From assembly GCF_000720325.1 (NCBI RefSeq), contig NZ_JOJM01000089.1, forward strand, positions 1-26,163: a stretch of DNA of 26,163 nt, given 5' to 3'. The position numbers were made by a program, and so were the translations under genes. This DNA comes from Streptomyces sp. NRRL B-1347. GTDB taxonomy: Bacteria; Actinomycetota; Actinomycetes; Streptomycetales; Streptomycetaceae. How positions within the stretch are numbered: position 1 is the stretch's first letter; each line of letters starts with the position of its first letter. Of this stretch, positions 14,264 through 22,446 are shown piece after piece. The notes below the pieces were generated by a model. The model had not been told where the DNA came from and ran no database searches. It saw nothing but the letters and a program-made list of their open reading frames with translations.

Positions 14264-14694
14264 TGGTTCCCCCCTGCTTCTTACGTTGATCCCTCGACGG
14301 TTTGGTCAGAACCTCCGAGCGGACGTTACGAACGGTATCCTTCAGATCACGCTGTTTCAAATCACGCCAAGGTGAGTGAGCTCACATCATCAGGGGTATC
14401 TCGCCTTACTCTGCAGCAATTTGGGATACGGGGGGACTTAAGGCCCTTGCGTGAAACCAGGGTTGAGCTCAAGCCTCCACAACTCTCGGATCCCGTCCGG
14501 CCGGACAAGCCTCGACCAGTGCAGCCGTTGGGGCTCACGATTATGGTTTGATCGTTCGCTGGACTCTGAAGAGCTGTTCGCGAAGGCCATGACCGATGCA
14601 GGGCGAGCGTCCGTGAAGCGAGTCCGCTCACCGCCCGCTGGGGTGAAGTCTGCTCACCGCCCGTCGCTGGCCTGCTCCTTGCCGCCATCGGTCG

Positions 14695-15420
14695 GTCTGT
14701 GCCCAGGGGAGTTCGAGCTCCTGGGGGAGGGCCTGCCCCTCCGGGGGATAGGTGCCGCATCGGGTGCGCGGCGTTGGGCGTCTGCGGAACTGGACAGGGG
14801 TGCCGCCGATTCGGGGTTGGCAGGTGCCGTGGATGCAGTGAGTGCCGCGCGCTGCTCGTCCTTGGTTTGGGGCCATCGTCGGTGTTGGTCGCACAGCCAC
14901 GTGCCGAGATCATCGCCCCGGAACACGCGCTGTCCGGTGAGGAGTTCGCCGTGGCGTCTGCCTTCAGTGTGGAAGACTTCCAGGAGGACGAGTGCGCGTC
15001 CCCAGTTGGCGTTCCACAGTGCGTCGGCCCGCACCCGCCACACCCTCACCCAGCCTGTCCATCACGCGGGCGGCATCCTGCTCCTCGTCCCGTGCACGGC
15101 CAAGCGGGCCTGCGGCATTCGCGCAGCATTCTCCCGATCAGTACCTCCTGCCCGTTGACGCTGATGGATTCCTCGACGTCGGGCAGGAGGCCTCCGTGCC
15201 GGTGCGGGTACTCGCGTGCGGCCTTGACCAGAAGCTGCCTCGCTGAGGTCCCCGGTTGCCATACGAACCCGTACTCGCCGAGTAGGGCGGCCCAGGGTCC
15301 GCAGGCGTCCGCCGCAGCCGCTCCTGCCAGACCTCCAGGCCTTCCTCGAGGCCGTGTTCGGAGGGTCTCGTACCGGTCCCACGAGTACCCGCAGGTGCCC
15401 TGTCCGCCCCGGTACGGGTG
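14695..15420 (-). pseudogene. Large decayed copy of the helicase C-terminal region (copy A)
   Basis: Minus-strand frames match the C-terminal third of the helicase at 22447-25239, with several frame changes. In order: GLEEGLEVWQERLRR, ALLGEYGFVW, EESISVNGQEVLIGRMLREC, VWRVRADALWNANWGRALVL, GELLTGQRVFRGDDLGTWLC, DQHRRWP, then a gap of about 55 residues, then HGTCQPRIGGTPVQFRRR and YPPEGQALPQELELPWAQ. The DNA is recognisably similar in long blocks. At least three frameshifts and one deletion make it non-functional. It lies immediately downstream of the I36-type inhibitor gene and reads toward lower coordinates, as do the other relics. Confidence 0.85.
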
Positions 15421-15451
15421 GTGCGCGGTCCGTGCCGGGGGCGGGCTGGGG

Positions 15452-16051
15452 TCAGCAGACCTTCACGTACCAGACCGGCCCCCAGTCGCCGACCGCGTCA
15501 TACGAGTTCTGCCCGGCTGGCGGGGTCTGGTACACGAGCCTGTAGCTCTTGTTGTACATGCGCGCGACGGTGCCGTCCGTCTGGTTGTTCCACCACGAGC
15601 CACCGGAGTTCCAGCCGTTCGGGATCTCGTGGTACTTGTTGCAGGCCGCCCTCTCCCAGAAGTCTCCCGTGTAGTAAGTGCCCTTCCATCCGCAGAAGAA
15701 CTTGTAGTGGCACTGCGAGGGAGACTGTATCGACATGCCGGACTTCGCGGCGCCGAGGTCGCGAGCGTGTTTCTCCCCCGGCAGCGCGACGATCAGCTGG
15801 CCGCTGTCGAAGGCGATGCGGTTCGCGGATGTCTGGGTGCCGCCGAGCTGATCGATGTACCTGTCCACCTTCGCCTGTACCGCGGTCGCCTCGCTCGCGG
15901 ACAGACCAGCCGCGGCGGCCTGCGCCGCGAACGTCTGCGCCCTCGTGCGGGTGGTGTCGGCGGAGGCAGCGGGGGCGGCCAAGCAGACCGCTGCGGCGAG
16001 TGCCGCAGCGGCAACGGTGATGCGCCGGGCGTTTCCACGAAGACATAACAT
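15452..16051 (-). CDS. Secreted peptidase inhibitor family I36-like protein
   Basis: ATG 16051 is chosen because AAAAGGGG precedes it by 7 bases. The 199-residue product has a signal peptide (ITVAAAALAAAVCLAAPAAS, cut near ASA-DTT) and a helical pro-like segment to about residue 85. A beta-rich domain follows, with CHYKFFCGWKGTYYTGDFW, AACNKYHEIPNGWNSGGSWW, AGQNSYDAVGDW and a terminal VWYVKVC. The four cysteines and the pattern FC-W-x-Y-TG are typical of I36 inhibitors, which include the Streptomyces metalloproteinase inhibitor SMPI, with a crystallin-like fold. Expected role: extracellular control of proteases; the target is unknown. It reads as a single gene, followed downstream by helicase relic A. 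Confidence 0.8.
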   Translation of the reverse strand: MLCLRGNARRITVAAAALAAAVCLAAPAASADTTRTRAQTFAAQAAAAGLSASEATAVQAKVDRYIDQLGGTQTSANRIAFDSGQLIVALPGEKHARDLGAAKSGMSIQSPSQCHYKFFCGWKGTYYTGDFWERAACNKYHEIPNGWNSGGSWWNNQTDGTVARMYNKSYRLVYQTPPAGQNSYDAVGDWGPVWYVKVC

Positions 16052-16306
16052 GCCAGAACCCCTTTTCAAGCTCGGATCGTTGATGATCTGTCGGCCGACG
16101 GATCACCGGTGACGCAGCGAAATGAGACCTCAACCAGCCAGGCGGCCAGTCAATGAACTCGAAGTGGTCGATGCCGGTCTTGCGGTGTGCGTGATCGGCT
16201 CAGAATTGCGTTGCGCGCGACCAACTGTTGCCGCGATGCTCCGAGCCACCAACCCATTCGATCTGCCTCGAATGGCTGGACACCTGTACCGGATGACGGG
16301 GGACCC

Positions 16307-17302
16307 GTGGGTGTACGAATCCACTTCGACGGCAGCGACTTACGCAAGGTGACGATCGCTCAGCAACCAGCGCTGCTGTGGGACATCGAGCGCAGTTTGC
16401 GTGCCCTACAGGCGCCCAACGCCGGTGCGGCGTACGCACCTTGGCGGGCGTGGGCGCGGATGCGCCTGCCCCGAACCGCGCGTCAGTTGCTCACCCTGGT
16501 ACCGCCCAGCGGCCCCTGCCCCGATTTCCTGACGCCGACCAGACCATCGCCCGACCTGGAGGGCGGCCTGGATCAGGTACTGAGCACTCCGCGCCCACTA
16601 CTGAACCGTGATCTGGGACAGCTGGCCGAGCGGCGCCGCCTCCCGCCTTGGGTGCACGATCTGGGCCGGGGCTCGCTCCCGGCTCTGCGATCCCTGGACC
16701 GTGCCTTGCGTGATTACCATCAAGCGGCCATCCACCCCCTGCAACACCGGCTGACCGCCGACTACGAAACCGTCACAGGTGGCCTGACTCAGACGCTGTC
16801 TCAGCGTGGCCTGGACGCCCTCCTGTCGAACCTGCACCCTTCCATCCGCTGGAACCCACCCGTCCTGGACGTGGGCCACCCCCTGTACGACGAGGACGTA
16901 CACCTCAACGGCTGGGGACTGCACCTGGTGCCGTCGTTCTTCACTCCGACCAACGCCTTCTGCGTAAACCCCACCCCGCCCATGACGGTGACCTTCCCCA
17001 TCACCCCCCAAGAACCGTGGCGCCCGGGGCCCGGACCCGGCCGAGCACATACGGTCGACTCACTCGCATCCCTACTGGGTGGGAGACGTGCCATCGTCTT
17101 GCGCGCCATCGCCGCCGCCGATGGCATCACCACCACGAAACTCGCCGACACCGCGGCTCTCGCACCCTCCACCGTCAGCCACCACACCGCAGCGCTGCGC
17201 GATGCCGGACTCATCACCACCCAACGCGCCGGAACAAGCGTCCGCCACCGCACCACGCCCCTGGGCCTCAACCTGCTCCGCGCCCAACCCCCGCCTTCCT
17301 GA
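16307..17302 (+). CDS. Winged-helix (ArsR-like) transcriptional regulator, long form
   Basis: GTG 16307 follows GGGGGA by about 5 bases and gives a natural N-terminus VGVRIHFDGSDLRKVTIAQ; the longer reading to 16187 has no support. The 331-residue protein has a long N-terminal region (about 1-240) with the character of streptomycete regulators in this size class. It includes LWDIERSLRALQ and the WGLHLVPSFF segment that often precedes the DNA-binding part. The C-terminal winged helix follows (about 255-325): GGRRAIVLRAIAAADGITTT, LADTAALAPSTVSHHTAALR as HTH, and AGLITTQRAGTSVRHRTT as wing. Signal and target genes are unknown. The 250 bases upstream (16052-16306) hold no gene but do hold inverted GATC-containing repeats near 16073-16103. 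Confidence 0.8.
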   Translation: MGVRIHFDGSDLRKVTIAQQPALLWDIERSLRALQAPNAGAAYAPWRAWARMRLPRTARQLLTLVPPSGPCPDFLTPTRPSPDLEGGLDQVLSTPRPLLNRDLGQLAERRRLPPWVHDLGRGSLPALRSLDRALRDYHQAAIHPLQHRLTADYETVTGGLTQTLSQRGLDALLSNLHPSIRWNPPVLDVGHPLYDEDVHLNGWGLHLVPSFFTPTNAFCVNPTPPMTVTFPITPQEPWRPGPGPGRAHTVDSLASLLGGRRAIVLRAIAAADGITTTKLADTAALAPSTVSHHTAALRDAGLITTQRAGTSVRHRTTPLGLNLLRAQPPPS

Positions 17303-17367
17303 GCAGACGAGGCCGCACTCCAGACAAGTGGCGAACAGCGGCCTGCGAGCACCCCTAGCAGGCCCGC

Positions 17368-17811
17368 GTGGCCCGGCAGCGTCGCGCCGACGAGCGGTTT
17401 CCCGCCTCCGCGCAACGCGCTCTGCTGCGGCTGGTGCGCCAGGGCAGGCCGATATCCGAAGCCGCGGTGATTGCCTATGCCCGGCGTCACTGCGGCTTCG
17501 CCGCGCGTCTGGAGAAGGCCCGCGAAGGGCTGTGCCGCGAGCGCCGGGACTGCGGCAGCGGTCAGGGGTGGCGCTCAGGCTGCCGGGGCCTGTGGTGCTG
17601 GCAGCAGCACTGTGAATCGCAGCTCCGGGCCCCGTCTGGCTTCCGGGGACGGCCGCGGGCGGACGCTCAGGCCCGCGCACTGGGGTACACGGATGCGGCC
17701 GCCTTCCTGGAAGCCCATCCGGAGCCGTCCACGCGCTACCTGGCGGCCGTACTCGGAGTAGGGCGCACATCCATTCGGCGATGGCGTCAGCCATGCAGGT
17801 GCCATTCGTAG
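17368..17811 (+). CDS. Small HTH-type DNA-binding protein
   Basis: A 147-residue frame from GTG 17368, with no good ribosome-binding site. The N-terminal half is arginine-rich and contains several cysteines (LCRERRDCGSG, GCRGLWCWQQHCESQ). The C-terminal half reads GRPRADAQARALGYTDAAAF, LEAHPEPSTRYLAAVLGVGR and TSIRRWRQPCRCHS, a convincing helix-turn-helix in which LAAVLGVGRTSIRRWR is the HTH core. This pattern occurs in small DNA-binding proteins of actinobacterial mobile elements; the precise family is not recognised. Codon bias is moderate and the middle section is cysteine/tryptophan-heavy, so part of the frame could be degraded. It is convergent with the helicase relic at 17830-17960. Confidence 0.5.
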   Translation: MARQRRADERFPASAQRALLRLVRQGRPISEAAVIAYARRHCGFAARLEKAREGLCRERRDCGSGQGWRSGCRGLWCWQQHCESQLRAPSGFRGRPRADAQARALGYTDAAAFLEAHPEPSTRYLAAVLGVGRTSIRRWRQPCRCHS

Positions 17812-17829
17812 TCGCGGGCGCCCCCCGTG

Positions 17830-17960
17830 GTGCATCAACCCGCCGATGCTGCGCGCAATCGCCCGGCGGCGCGAGCGCGGCACGCGGGCCGCGCCTGCGG
17901 TCTTGACCCGTCTGTCGCCCCTCGCCGGTCCCATCCGCAGGTCCAGGGGCGCCGCGCGCT
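17830..17960 (-). pseudogene. Relic of the helicase C-terminal region (copy B)
   Basis: The minus strand encodes LRMGPARGDRRVKTAGAARV then PRSRRR, matching LRMGPATGDRVKTAGAARV-PRSRTE of the intact helicase. The DNA matches in blocks, for example GCGGTCTTGACCC and GGCCCATCCGCAG-like segments on the plus strand. Similarity is lost on both sides, and no larger reading frame supports a gene. Confidence 0.7.
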
Positions 17961-17979
17961 GGAGATCCTCAGCCTGTCT

Positions 17980-18381
17980 TCAGCCTTGGTGTGTCTGCTG
18001 CTTCTGTGTCGCGGCTTCGTGAGCTGTGAGTTCCTCGGGGGTACCGGGGAAGGCGGGGCCGCAGCCTGCCGGGAGGTGCTGGACCACCATGGCGATGGCC
18101 TCCTGCGCTGTGGCTGCCAGGCCTACTGTCTGGCTCCGTAGCGGTCCGCAGACCTGGTAGGTGTCACCGGCGGCGGGCTGGATGTAGGGGATGTCCCAGG
18201 TCCACCGTTGTTCGGTACAGCGGCTGAAGTGCAGCTCTCCCATCCCGGTCCAGGGAAATAGCTGCCGCAGGCGGGGTTCCTCGTAAGCTGCTTCCAGCAG
18301 CTCGACTCGCACGCGTCCGTCGTCACGCACTGCCTGCCAGCCTGCTGCGACGCGGGCTTCGGCGCTGGTATCCCTGTTCAC
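17980..18381 (-). CDS. DUF6193 family protein
   Basis: A 133-residue protein from GTG 18381. Core segments are VRVELLEAAYEEPRLRQLF, PWTGMGELHFSRCTEQRWTW, DIPYIQPAAGDTYQVCGPL and AIAMVVQHLPAGCGPAFPGT, matching the DUF6193 family (annotated as natural-product biosynthesis associated). The biochemical role is unknown and no biosynthetic cluster adjoins it on this strand except the tgm operon 1 kb away, so a link is speculative. AGGAGG lies 12 bases before the GTG; between them sits a 4-codon frame (ATG ATA GGG CCG TGA) whose stop overlaps the GTG. Alternative starts are not better. No signal peptide. Confidence 0.75.
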   Translation of the reverse strand: MNRDTSAEARVAAGWQAVRDDGRVRVELLEAAYEEPRLRQLFPWTGMGELHFSRCTEQRWTWDIPYIQPAAGDTYQVCGPLRSQTVGLAATAQEAIAMVVQHLPAGCGPAFPGTPEELTAHEAATQKQQTHQG

Positions 18382-18388
18382 GGCCCTA

Positions 18389-18633
18389 TCATGCCTCCTG
18401 TTTCGTCCGGGGCTTGCTCCTGCTGCGGGCTGCCTGGCTGCTCTCGCGCGCTGCCGTCCGTCGTCTGGGCTCCGGGGGCCCACGGCCTGTTCCAGCGCGT
18501 GCGCACGCGGGCTCCCCGATGGTGGCGTCTGCTCCGGCTGTGGTGCCGCTTCTGGGGATTTTGAGGTCGCGTGCTGGTGCGGGCAGGCTCTCCTTGATGT
18601 AGCTGTGGCGGATGAGACGGGGAGGCAGGCGCT
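18389..18633 (-). other. Probable C-terminal relic upstream of the DUF6193 gene
   Basis: A minus-strand frame reads RLPPRLIRHSYIKESLPAPA then RDLKIPRSGTTAGADA and a charged tail ending KQEA-stop at 18389-18391, eight bases before the DUF6193 start. The first part has the look of a conserved protein end, while the tail is low-complexity. No start with a ribosome-binding site is visible, and part of the same region is overlapped by the divergent gene at 18634. I cannot name the family. Confidence 0.3.
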
Positions 18634-19107
18634 GTGGAGGTGACGGTGCAGTGGGTCCGGACGTCCTGGACGAAGCAGTCCCGCGGGGGAGCAGCTGCCG
18701 TCCGCAGGAGCGCCGTGCCGGTCGGGTTCGCCCTGCCGCATGATCTGGCACCGGCCGCGCACACGGTGTGGATGCATGAGCGGGACGGCTTCGTGCCGCA
18801 CCACGGCCAGGAAGTCTGCAAGCGTGTCGATGTTCAGCTCTGTGAAGCTGAGGGACGTCTGAGGGTCTTCCCCCGGGTGCGGCCGTTGTTCGCCCTGCCT
18901 CCCCAGCCGCGACGGCCCCCGGCGGTGCGTCTGGTGCCCGGCCAGTGGGTGCGGTGGCAGCTGAATTACCGCTTCAGCAGCGCGGCAGGCGTGCGGGACT
19001 GGTCGTACTGGCTGGACACCTTCAATATCGCCTATGGCCCGGTGGGGGAGGATGTGTTCCTGGGAACGTCGGCTTTCCTCGTCGACGAGCAGGGACCGCT
19101 CCGGTAG
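18634..19107 (+). CDS. Conserved hypothetical protein
   Basis: A 157-residue protein from GTG 18634, 8 bases after GGGGAGG. The N-terminal half is variable. The C-terminal half is well ordered: PLFALPPQPRRPPAVRLVPG, QWVRWQLNYRFSSAAGVRDW, SYWLDTFNIAYGPVGEDVFL and GTSAFLVDEQGPLR. The pattern of alternating aromatic and hydrophobic residues suggests a beta-sandwich-like soluble domain. No signal peptide or catalytic motif. I think it is a recurrent streptomycete hypothetical but cannot assign function. It is divergent from the DUF6193 gene; the 253 bases between them contain the relic described separately. Downstream it converges on helicase relic C and the tgm operon. Confidence 0.6.
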   Translation: MEVTVQWVRTSWTKQSRGGAAAVRRSAVPVGFALPHDLAPAAHTVWMHERDGFVPHHGQEVCKRVDVQLCEAEGRLRVFPRVRPLFALPPQPRRPPAVRLVPGQWVRWQLNYRFSSAAGVRDWSYWLDTFNIAYGPVGEDVFLGTSAFLVDEQGPLR

Positions 19108-19244
19108 CACGGAAACGAGAGCAGCTGACGTCGGCTTGGGCGACTCGCTTTTGTCCGGCGCACCCGGACCGGAACCCGCCCCTTGCCTTCGCTCACTGCT
19201 CGCCCCCTTCCTGCTGCTCCCGGTCGTCGCTTGTGGCTGTGGCT

Positions 19245-19390
19245 TCAGGGGAGTCCGAGGCCGGTGAACAGGGCCTGCTGTTTCCGGTGAAGGCACGGTG
19301 GCGGGGGTGGGGCCGCGTTCAATCGTCGTCGGAGTGGGGCGGGCATGCCGCTGACGTGCGGCCGGTAGGGGGCGTGCTCGTAGTGCCGAA
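19245..19390 (-). pseudogene. Relic of the helicase C-terminus (copy C)
   Basis: The minus strand encodes YRPHVSGMPAPLRRRLNAAP followed by KQQALFTGLGLP-stop, matching YRPRVGGIEVQLRRRLNAAR and QQALFLGLGLPWTH of the intact helicase. The TGA at 19245-19247 replaces the conserved tryptophan codon. Only the last 45 or so codons remain, with no start. Confidence 0.75.
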
Positions 19391-19435
19391 CTCTGGTTGA
19401 CCGGCTGCCCGTCCGAAAGCTCGGGCGGGGCTGTC

Positions 19436-20635
19436 TCAGGGCTGGGGCAGGGGGAGAGGGGGCAGGTGTGGGTGGTGCAGGTGCTGCCTGCCGTGGTGGA
19501 CGTGGACGGTGAAGGTTTCGGGTCCGGGCCGCCCGGCCGCCTCGTAGGCGTCCAGGAGGTGCTCGATGCGTTCCCACAGCTTGACCGGGCCGCCCTCTCG
19601 CACCTGCCAGCCGCTGTCCTCGGGGGTGAGGGTGGCGGCGGAGCCGGTGACAACGTCGACCAGGTGCACCACCTCACCCACCGTTGTCATCTGGGCGTCG
19701 GGGATGGCGCTTTGGGCGAGGAAGCGCAGGTGGAAGGCTTCCTCGGTGGCGGCGGTCAGCCACTGGGGCCCGTGCCGGGCTGTACGCGGCCGCTCCGGCA
19801 GCTCGGCGGCCCAGTGGGCGGGGTTGCCGAAGGCGGGGGCGGCGTGGGTGCGTGCGGACATGAAGGAGATGGTGCCGGGAAGCAGCGGCCCGTGGGCGGT
19901 GCCGTCCCGGCCGACGGTCAGCAGGACGCGGGCGTAGCCGTAGAGCCAGCCGGACAGGGTGAGCAGGATTTTCCCGCCGGGCCGGGTCTGTGCGATCAGG
20001 GCCGGGGGGACGGCGCGGAAGGAGCAGGCGGCCACGATCCGGTCGAAGGGGGCCTCGGGCCAGTACCCGTACACCCCGTCGGCCACCGCCAGGGTCGGGG
20101 CGAAGCCGCAGGCGGACAGCGCACCCGCAGCCGTCTGCAGCCGGCCACCGTCCACCTCGATCGACGTGAGGCCACCGGAGCCGAGGCGCTGGCAGGCCAG
20201 CGCGGTGGAGTAGCCGGTCCCGGTGCCGATCTCCAGCACCGCGTGCCCCTCGCGCACGTCGGCGTCGGCCCACATCCGCACCACCAGCGAGGGCAGCGTC
20301 GACGACGAGGTCGGGGTCCCGCCGTGCCGCACGGACGGGTTCGTCCAGTCGACGTTGTCGCCGTCGAACTGGGTGATGAGAGTGGTGTTGGAGTAGGCGG
20401 CGGCCAGCCACCGGTCGTGGTCGGACTCGGCGGTGACCGGCTCCCACACCGTCAGCCCCTGCTGGTCGGGCTTGTCGCGGGGCAGGAAGAAGCCGGGCAC
20501 GAAACGGTGCCGGGGCACCGTGGCCACCGCCTGGCGCCATCCGGGATCGGCCAGGACGCCGTCCTCGGACAGGGCCTTGGTCATCGTCTCGCGCAGCCGG
20601 GCAGCTTCGGTCTCAGTGTCGGCGGGCGTCGTCAT
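19436..20635 (-). CDS. tgmC: ATP-grasp peptide maturase system methyltransferase (PIMT-like)
   Basis: A 399-residue protein from ATG 20635, overlapping the end of tgmB by 23 bases. The N-terminal half is a protein-L-isoaspartate O-methyltransferase-type domain: PRHRFVPGFFLPRDK (about 41-55), TLPSLVVRMWADADV (about 113-127) where PIMTs contact substrate, motif I VLEIGTGTGYSTALACQRLG (about 133-152) for S-adenosylmethionine, then TSIEVDGGRL and FDRIVAACSFRAVPPALI. A C-terminal extension of about 180 residues, ending in a histidine/proline-rich tail, is characteristic of the RiPP-associated form. In the related fuscimiditide and graspetide systems such an enzyme methylates an aspartate of the crosslinked peptide, leading to aspartimide (established for relatives). 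Here the substrate is inferred to be the product of tgmA and tgmB. Third gene of the operon. Confidence 0.9.
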   Translation of the reverse strand: MTTPADTETEAARLRETMTKALSEDGVLADPGWRQAVATVPRHRFVPGFFLPRDKPDQQGLTVWEPVTAESDHDRWLAAAYSNTTLITQFDGDNVDWTNPSVRHGGTPTSSSTLPSLVVRMWADADVREGHAVLEIGTGTGYSTALACQRLGSGGLTSIEVDGGRLQTAAGALSACGFAPTLAVADGVYGYWPEAPFDRIVAACSFRAVPPALIAQTRPGGKILLTLSGWLYGYARVLLTVGRDGTAHGPLLPGTISFMSARTHAAPAFGNPAHWAAELPERPRTARHGPQWLTAATEEAFHLRFLAQSAIPDAQMTTVGEVVHLVDVVTGSAATLTPEDSGWQVREGGPVKLWERIEHLLDAYEAAGRPGPETFTVHVHHGRQHLHHPHLPPLPLPQP

Positions 20636-21611
20636 GACGGGCGGTCTCCTTGCCTTGCAGGATGTCGGCGAACGCCTCGGTGATGGCGGGCGCATCCGGT
20701 ACGAAGCCCCACTGCCCGTTGGGGTTGGCCTCGATGAACACCCAGGACGCCGCATCGTCAGCATCCCCGGTCAAGGCGAGGTCGAAGCAGGCGAAGACCA
20801 GACCGAAGTGCGCCAGGTACCGGTGCAGCCGGGCCCGGATCGGCATGGGCACGGCGACGGGAGTGTAGGTGAGCTCGTGCCAGTCGCCGCGGCGCCAGTC
20901 CACAGCGCCGTCGGGCGTCTGAATGCGGTGGGCGAACACCCGGTGGCCGACCACGGTCACCCGCACGTCACTGCTCTTGTCGATCTCCGCCTGGAACAGG
21001 TGCGCGGTCACCGCGAGCGTCTTGTCGAACGACGCGGGATCCACCCGCTGCGCCCAGATCGCACCGGTGTACCCGTCCTCACTCGGGGGCAGGCCGCGGA
21101 ACGTCTTGCAGATCACGCGCGGGTGTTCGGCAGCGAACGCGCGGGCCGCCTCGACGTCGTTGGTGACCAGCGTCGGCGGGACGGCCAGACCGAGCCGGGC
21201 AGCGAGCTGAAGCTGAGCGGGCTTGAAGTCGGCCCGCGTCACGGCAGCCGGGTGGTTGACATAGGCAGCACCGCGCAGGGAGTTGAGAACACCGCCGAGC
21301 CCGTGCCTCGCCTCGGCCGCGGCGAAGGCCCGCTGCTGCGGCGGCAGCTGCCGAAACCGGTCGGCGTAGGGCGTGGGGCGGCGGTAGTACACCGCCCCCA
21401 CCTGCTCCAGGTCCAGCTCCCTGCTCGGAGTGCGCAGCCTGCCCTGCCAGCCAGAGTCCTGCGCCCCGAGGCGGAAGCCGAAGGACAGCCCGGGCCCGAC
21501 GTCGGCGGGATCGGCACGGACCACGGGCACGCCGCGCTCGTTCAGCGCGGCAATCACCCAGTCCGCGGTGACGTCTTCCAGCGCGGTGAGAACCAAAACG
21601 GTGGCGGCCAC
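20613..21611 (-). CDS. tgmB: ATP-grasp ribosomal peptide maturase
   Basis: A 332-residue ligase from GTG 21611, 4 bases after the precursor stop. Features of the graspetide ATP-grasp family: N-terminal TVLVLTALEDVTADWVIAAL, VYYRRPTPYADRF, then NHPAAVTRADFKPAQLQLAA, the nucleotide-binding VICKTFRG segment (about residues 165-172), FQAEIDKSSDVRVTVVGHRV, and the metal-binding C-terminal FIEANPNGQWGFVPDAP. Such enzymes use ATP to activate Asp/Glu side-chain carboxylates of a leader-bound peptide and join them to Thr/Ser hydroxyls or Lys amines, giving omega-ester or omega-amide rings. Coupled to tgmA upstream and overlapping tgmC downstream. Cytoplasmic. Length is normal and all motifs appear intact. 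Confidence 0.93.
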   Translation of the reverse strand: MAATVLVLTALEDVTADWVIAALNERGVPVVRADPADVGPGLSFGFRLGAQDSGWQGRLRTPSRELDLEQVGAVYYRRPTPYADRFRQLPPQQRAFAAAEARHGLGGVLNSLRGAAYVNHPAAVTRADFKPAQLQLAARLGLAVPPTLVTNDVEAARAFAAEHPRVICKTFRGLPPSEDGYTGAIWAQRVDPASFDKTLAVTAHLFQAEIDKSSDVRVTVVGHRVFAHRIQTPDGAVDWRRGDWHELTYTPVAVPMPIRARLHRYLAHFGLVFACFDLALTGDADDAASWVFIEANPNGQWGFVPDAPAITEAFADILQGKETARHDDARRH

Positions 21612-21615
21612 CGGG

Positions 21616-21888
21616 CTAGTCCGGCTCGTAGTCGGTCGTCACATCGTCCTGGACCTGCGGCTTCGGCTCCTCCCCGTCCCCGCCGCCCCCGCCGGACATC
21701 GATGCGGTCCCGACCGTCTTGTTCGTCCCGTGCTTACCCATCTCGACACTCTGCCCGGCGGCGTCGGTATAGCGGGCGGTCTGGGTCGCCGCATCCAGCA
21801 CCACCTGCGCATAAGGCGGCGGGGCGACCGGCAGCCGGTCGGTCACCAGACGCATCACCCACGGCCCCTGGGAGGTCGGTTTCGTCAT
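21616..21888 (-). CDS. tgmA: ATP-grasp-modified RiPP precursor peptide
   Basis: A 90-residue precursor from ATG 21888, with GGGAAGGG about 7 bases upstream. The leader has the conserved pattern of this family: GPWVMRLVTDRLPVAPPPYA, QVVLDAATQTARYTDAAGQ, and VEMGKHGT. The C-terminal part is the presumed core: KTVGTASMSGGGGG, then DGEEPKPQVQDDVTTDYEPD. It has threonines and serines as ring donors, a Gly5 linker and an acidic end rich in Asp/Glu acceptors. No cysteine is present and no export signal is visible. It is directly followed by tgmB and tgmC, which is the canonical order. Ring topology cannot be predicted from sequence alone. Confidence 0.9.
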   Translation of the reverse strand: MTKPTSQGPWVMRLVTDRLPVAPPPYAQVVLDAATQTARYTDAAGQSVEMGKHGTNKTVGTASMSGGGGGDGEEPKPQVQDDVTTDYEPD

Positions 21889-22136
21889 GTGCTCACCCTT
21901 CCCCTTGTGCCCCTCCAGCGGAAGCCGATCAGCTCCCGCGAGGGAAAGAATCAGCCCCCACCGCAGGCTCTGACCAGTACAGGGAAAGCCACGAGTGGTG
22001 GCGGAAATACCACCCTGTGTGAGGATCAGGCCGACAGGAGGCAAGACAGTGACGGCCAGCAGACCCGGCCAAGGCAGGACCAAGGAGCTGTCGCCTGTCC
22101 GCCCGACCGCGGTCGCCGTCTGAGACCATCGGCCGT
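21889..22136. promoter_or_regulatory. Intergenic region between the tgm operon and the DUF6087 gene
   Basis: This divergent region must hold the tgm promoter. An imperfect inverted repeat, GGTGG with CCACC about 9 bases apart (roughly 21997-22015), is the clearest structure and a candidate operator. I could not place -35/-10 elements with confidence. No open frame with a ribosome-binding site is seen inside. Confidence 0.35.
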
Positions 22137-22427
22137 ATGGGCAAGCACTGCCGACCCGGGCCCCCGAACCAGCCCTCCCGCGCCGTAGCGCGCGTGGACG
22201 CCGCCGACCCGCTGGCCGCCTACCGCAAGCGGCGCCGACCACCGATGGACATATACCGGCGCCACCGGCCCGCCCACGGCGGCGCCGGACACCTGCGGCC
22301 CGACGAACCGCGCATCCTGGAGGAGTGGAACGACTTCACCTACGTCGTGGTCGGCACCGCGCCGAACCTCGCTATCGCTCAGGACTGGGCATCCGCGCTG
22401 GTGGCCGACGACGATTCCGCCGCGTAA
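22137..22427 (+). CDS. DUF6087 family protein
   Basis: A 96-residue protein from ATG 22137. The conserved core is DPLAAYRKRRRPPMDIYRRH, followed by GGAGHLRPDEPRILEEWNDF and TYVVVGTAPNLAIAQDWA, matching the DUF6087 pattern of an arginine-rich N-terminal stretch and a C-terminal EEW/TY motif. Function unknown. The protein is small, basic at the N-terminus and acidic at the end. It is divergent from the tgm operon and convergent with the helicase, whose stop lies 20 bases beyond its own. The ribosome-binding site is weak, so the start is somewhat uncertain; the frame is not. Confidence 0.75.
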   Translation: MGKHCRPGPPNQPSRAVARVDAADPLAAYRKRRRPPMDIYRRHRPAHGGAGHLRPDEPRILEEWNDFTYVVVGTAPNLAIAQDWASALVADDDSAA

Positions 22428-22446
22428 CAGCCTCTGCTACCTGCTC

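Noticed and set aside
14699..16048. 449-residue plus-strand frame
   Set aside because: It is antisense to helicase relic A and the I36-type inhibitor gene, with no motif of its own.
17980..19677. 565-residue minus-strand protein
   Set aside because: The C-terminal 133 residues are the DUF6193 protein; the N-terminal part is an out-of-frame shadow of tgmC and helicase relic C.
19397..20683. 428-residue plus-strand frame antisense to tgmC
   Set aside because: Glycine-rich composition without domains; the opposite strand encodes an intact methyltransferase.
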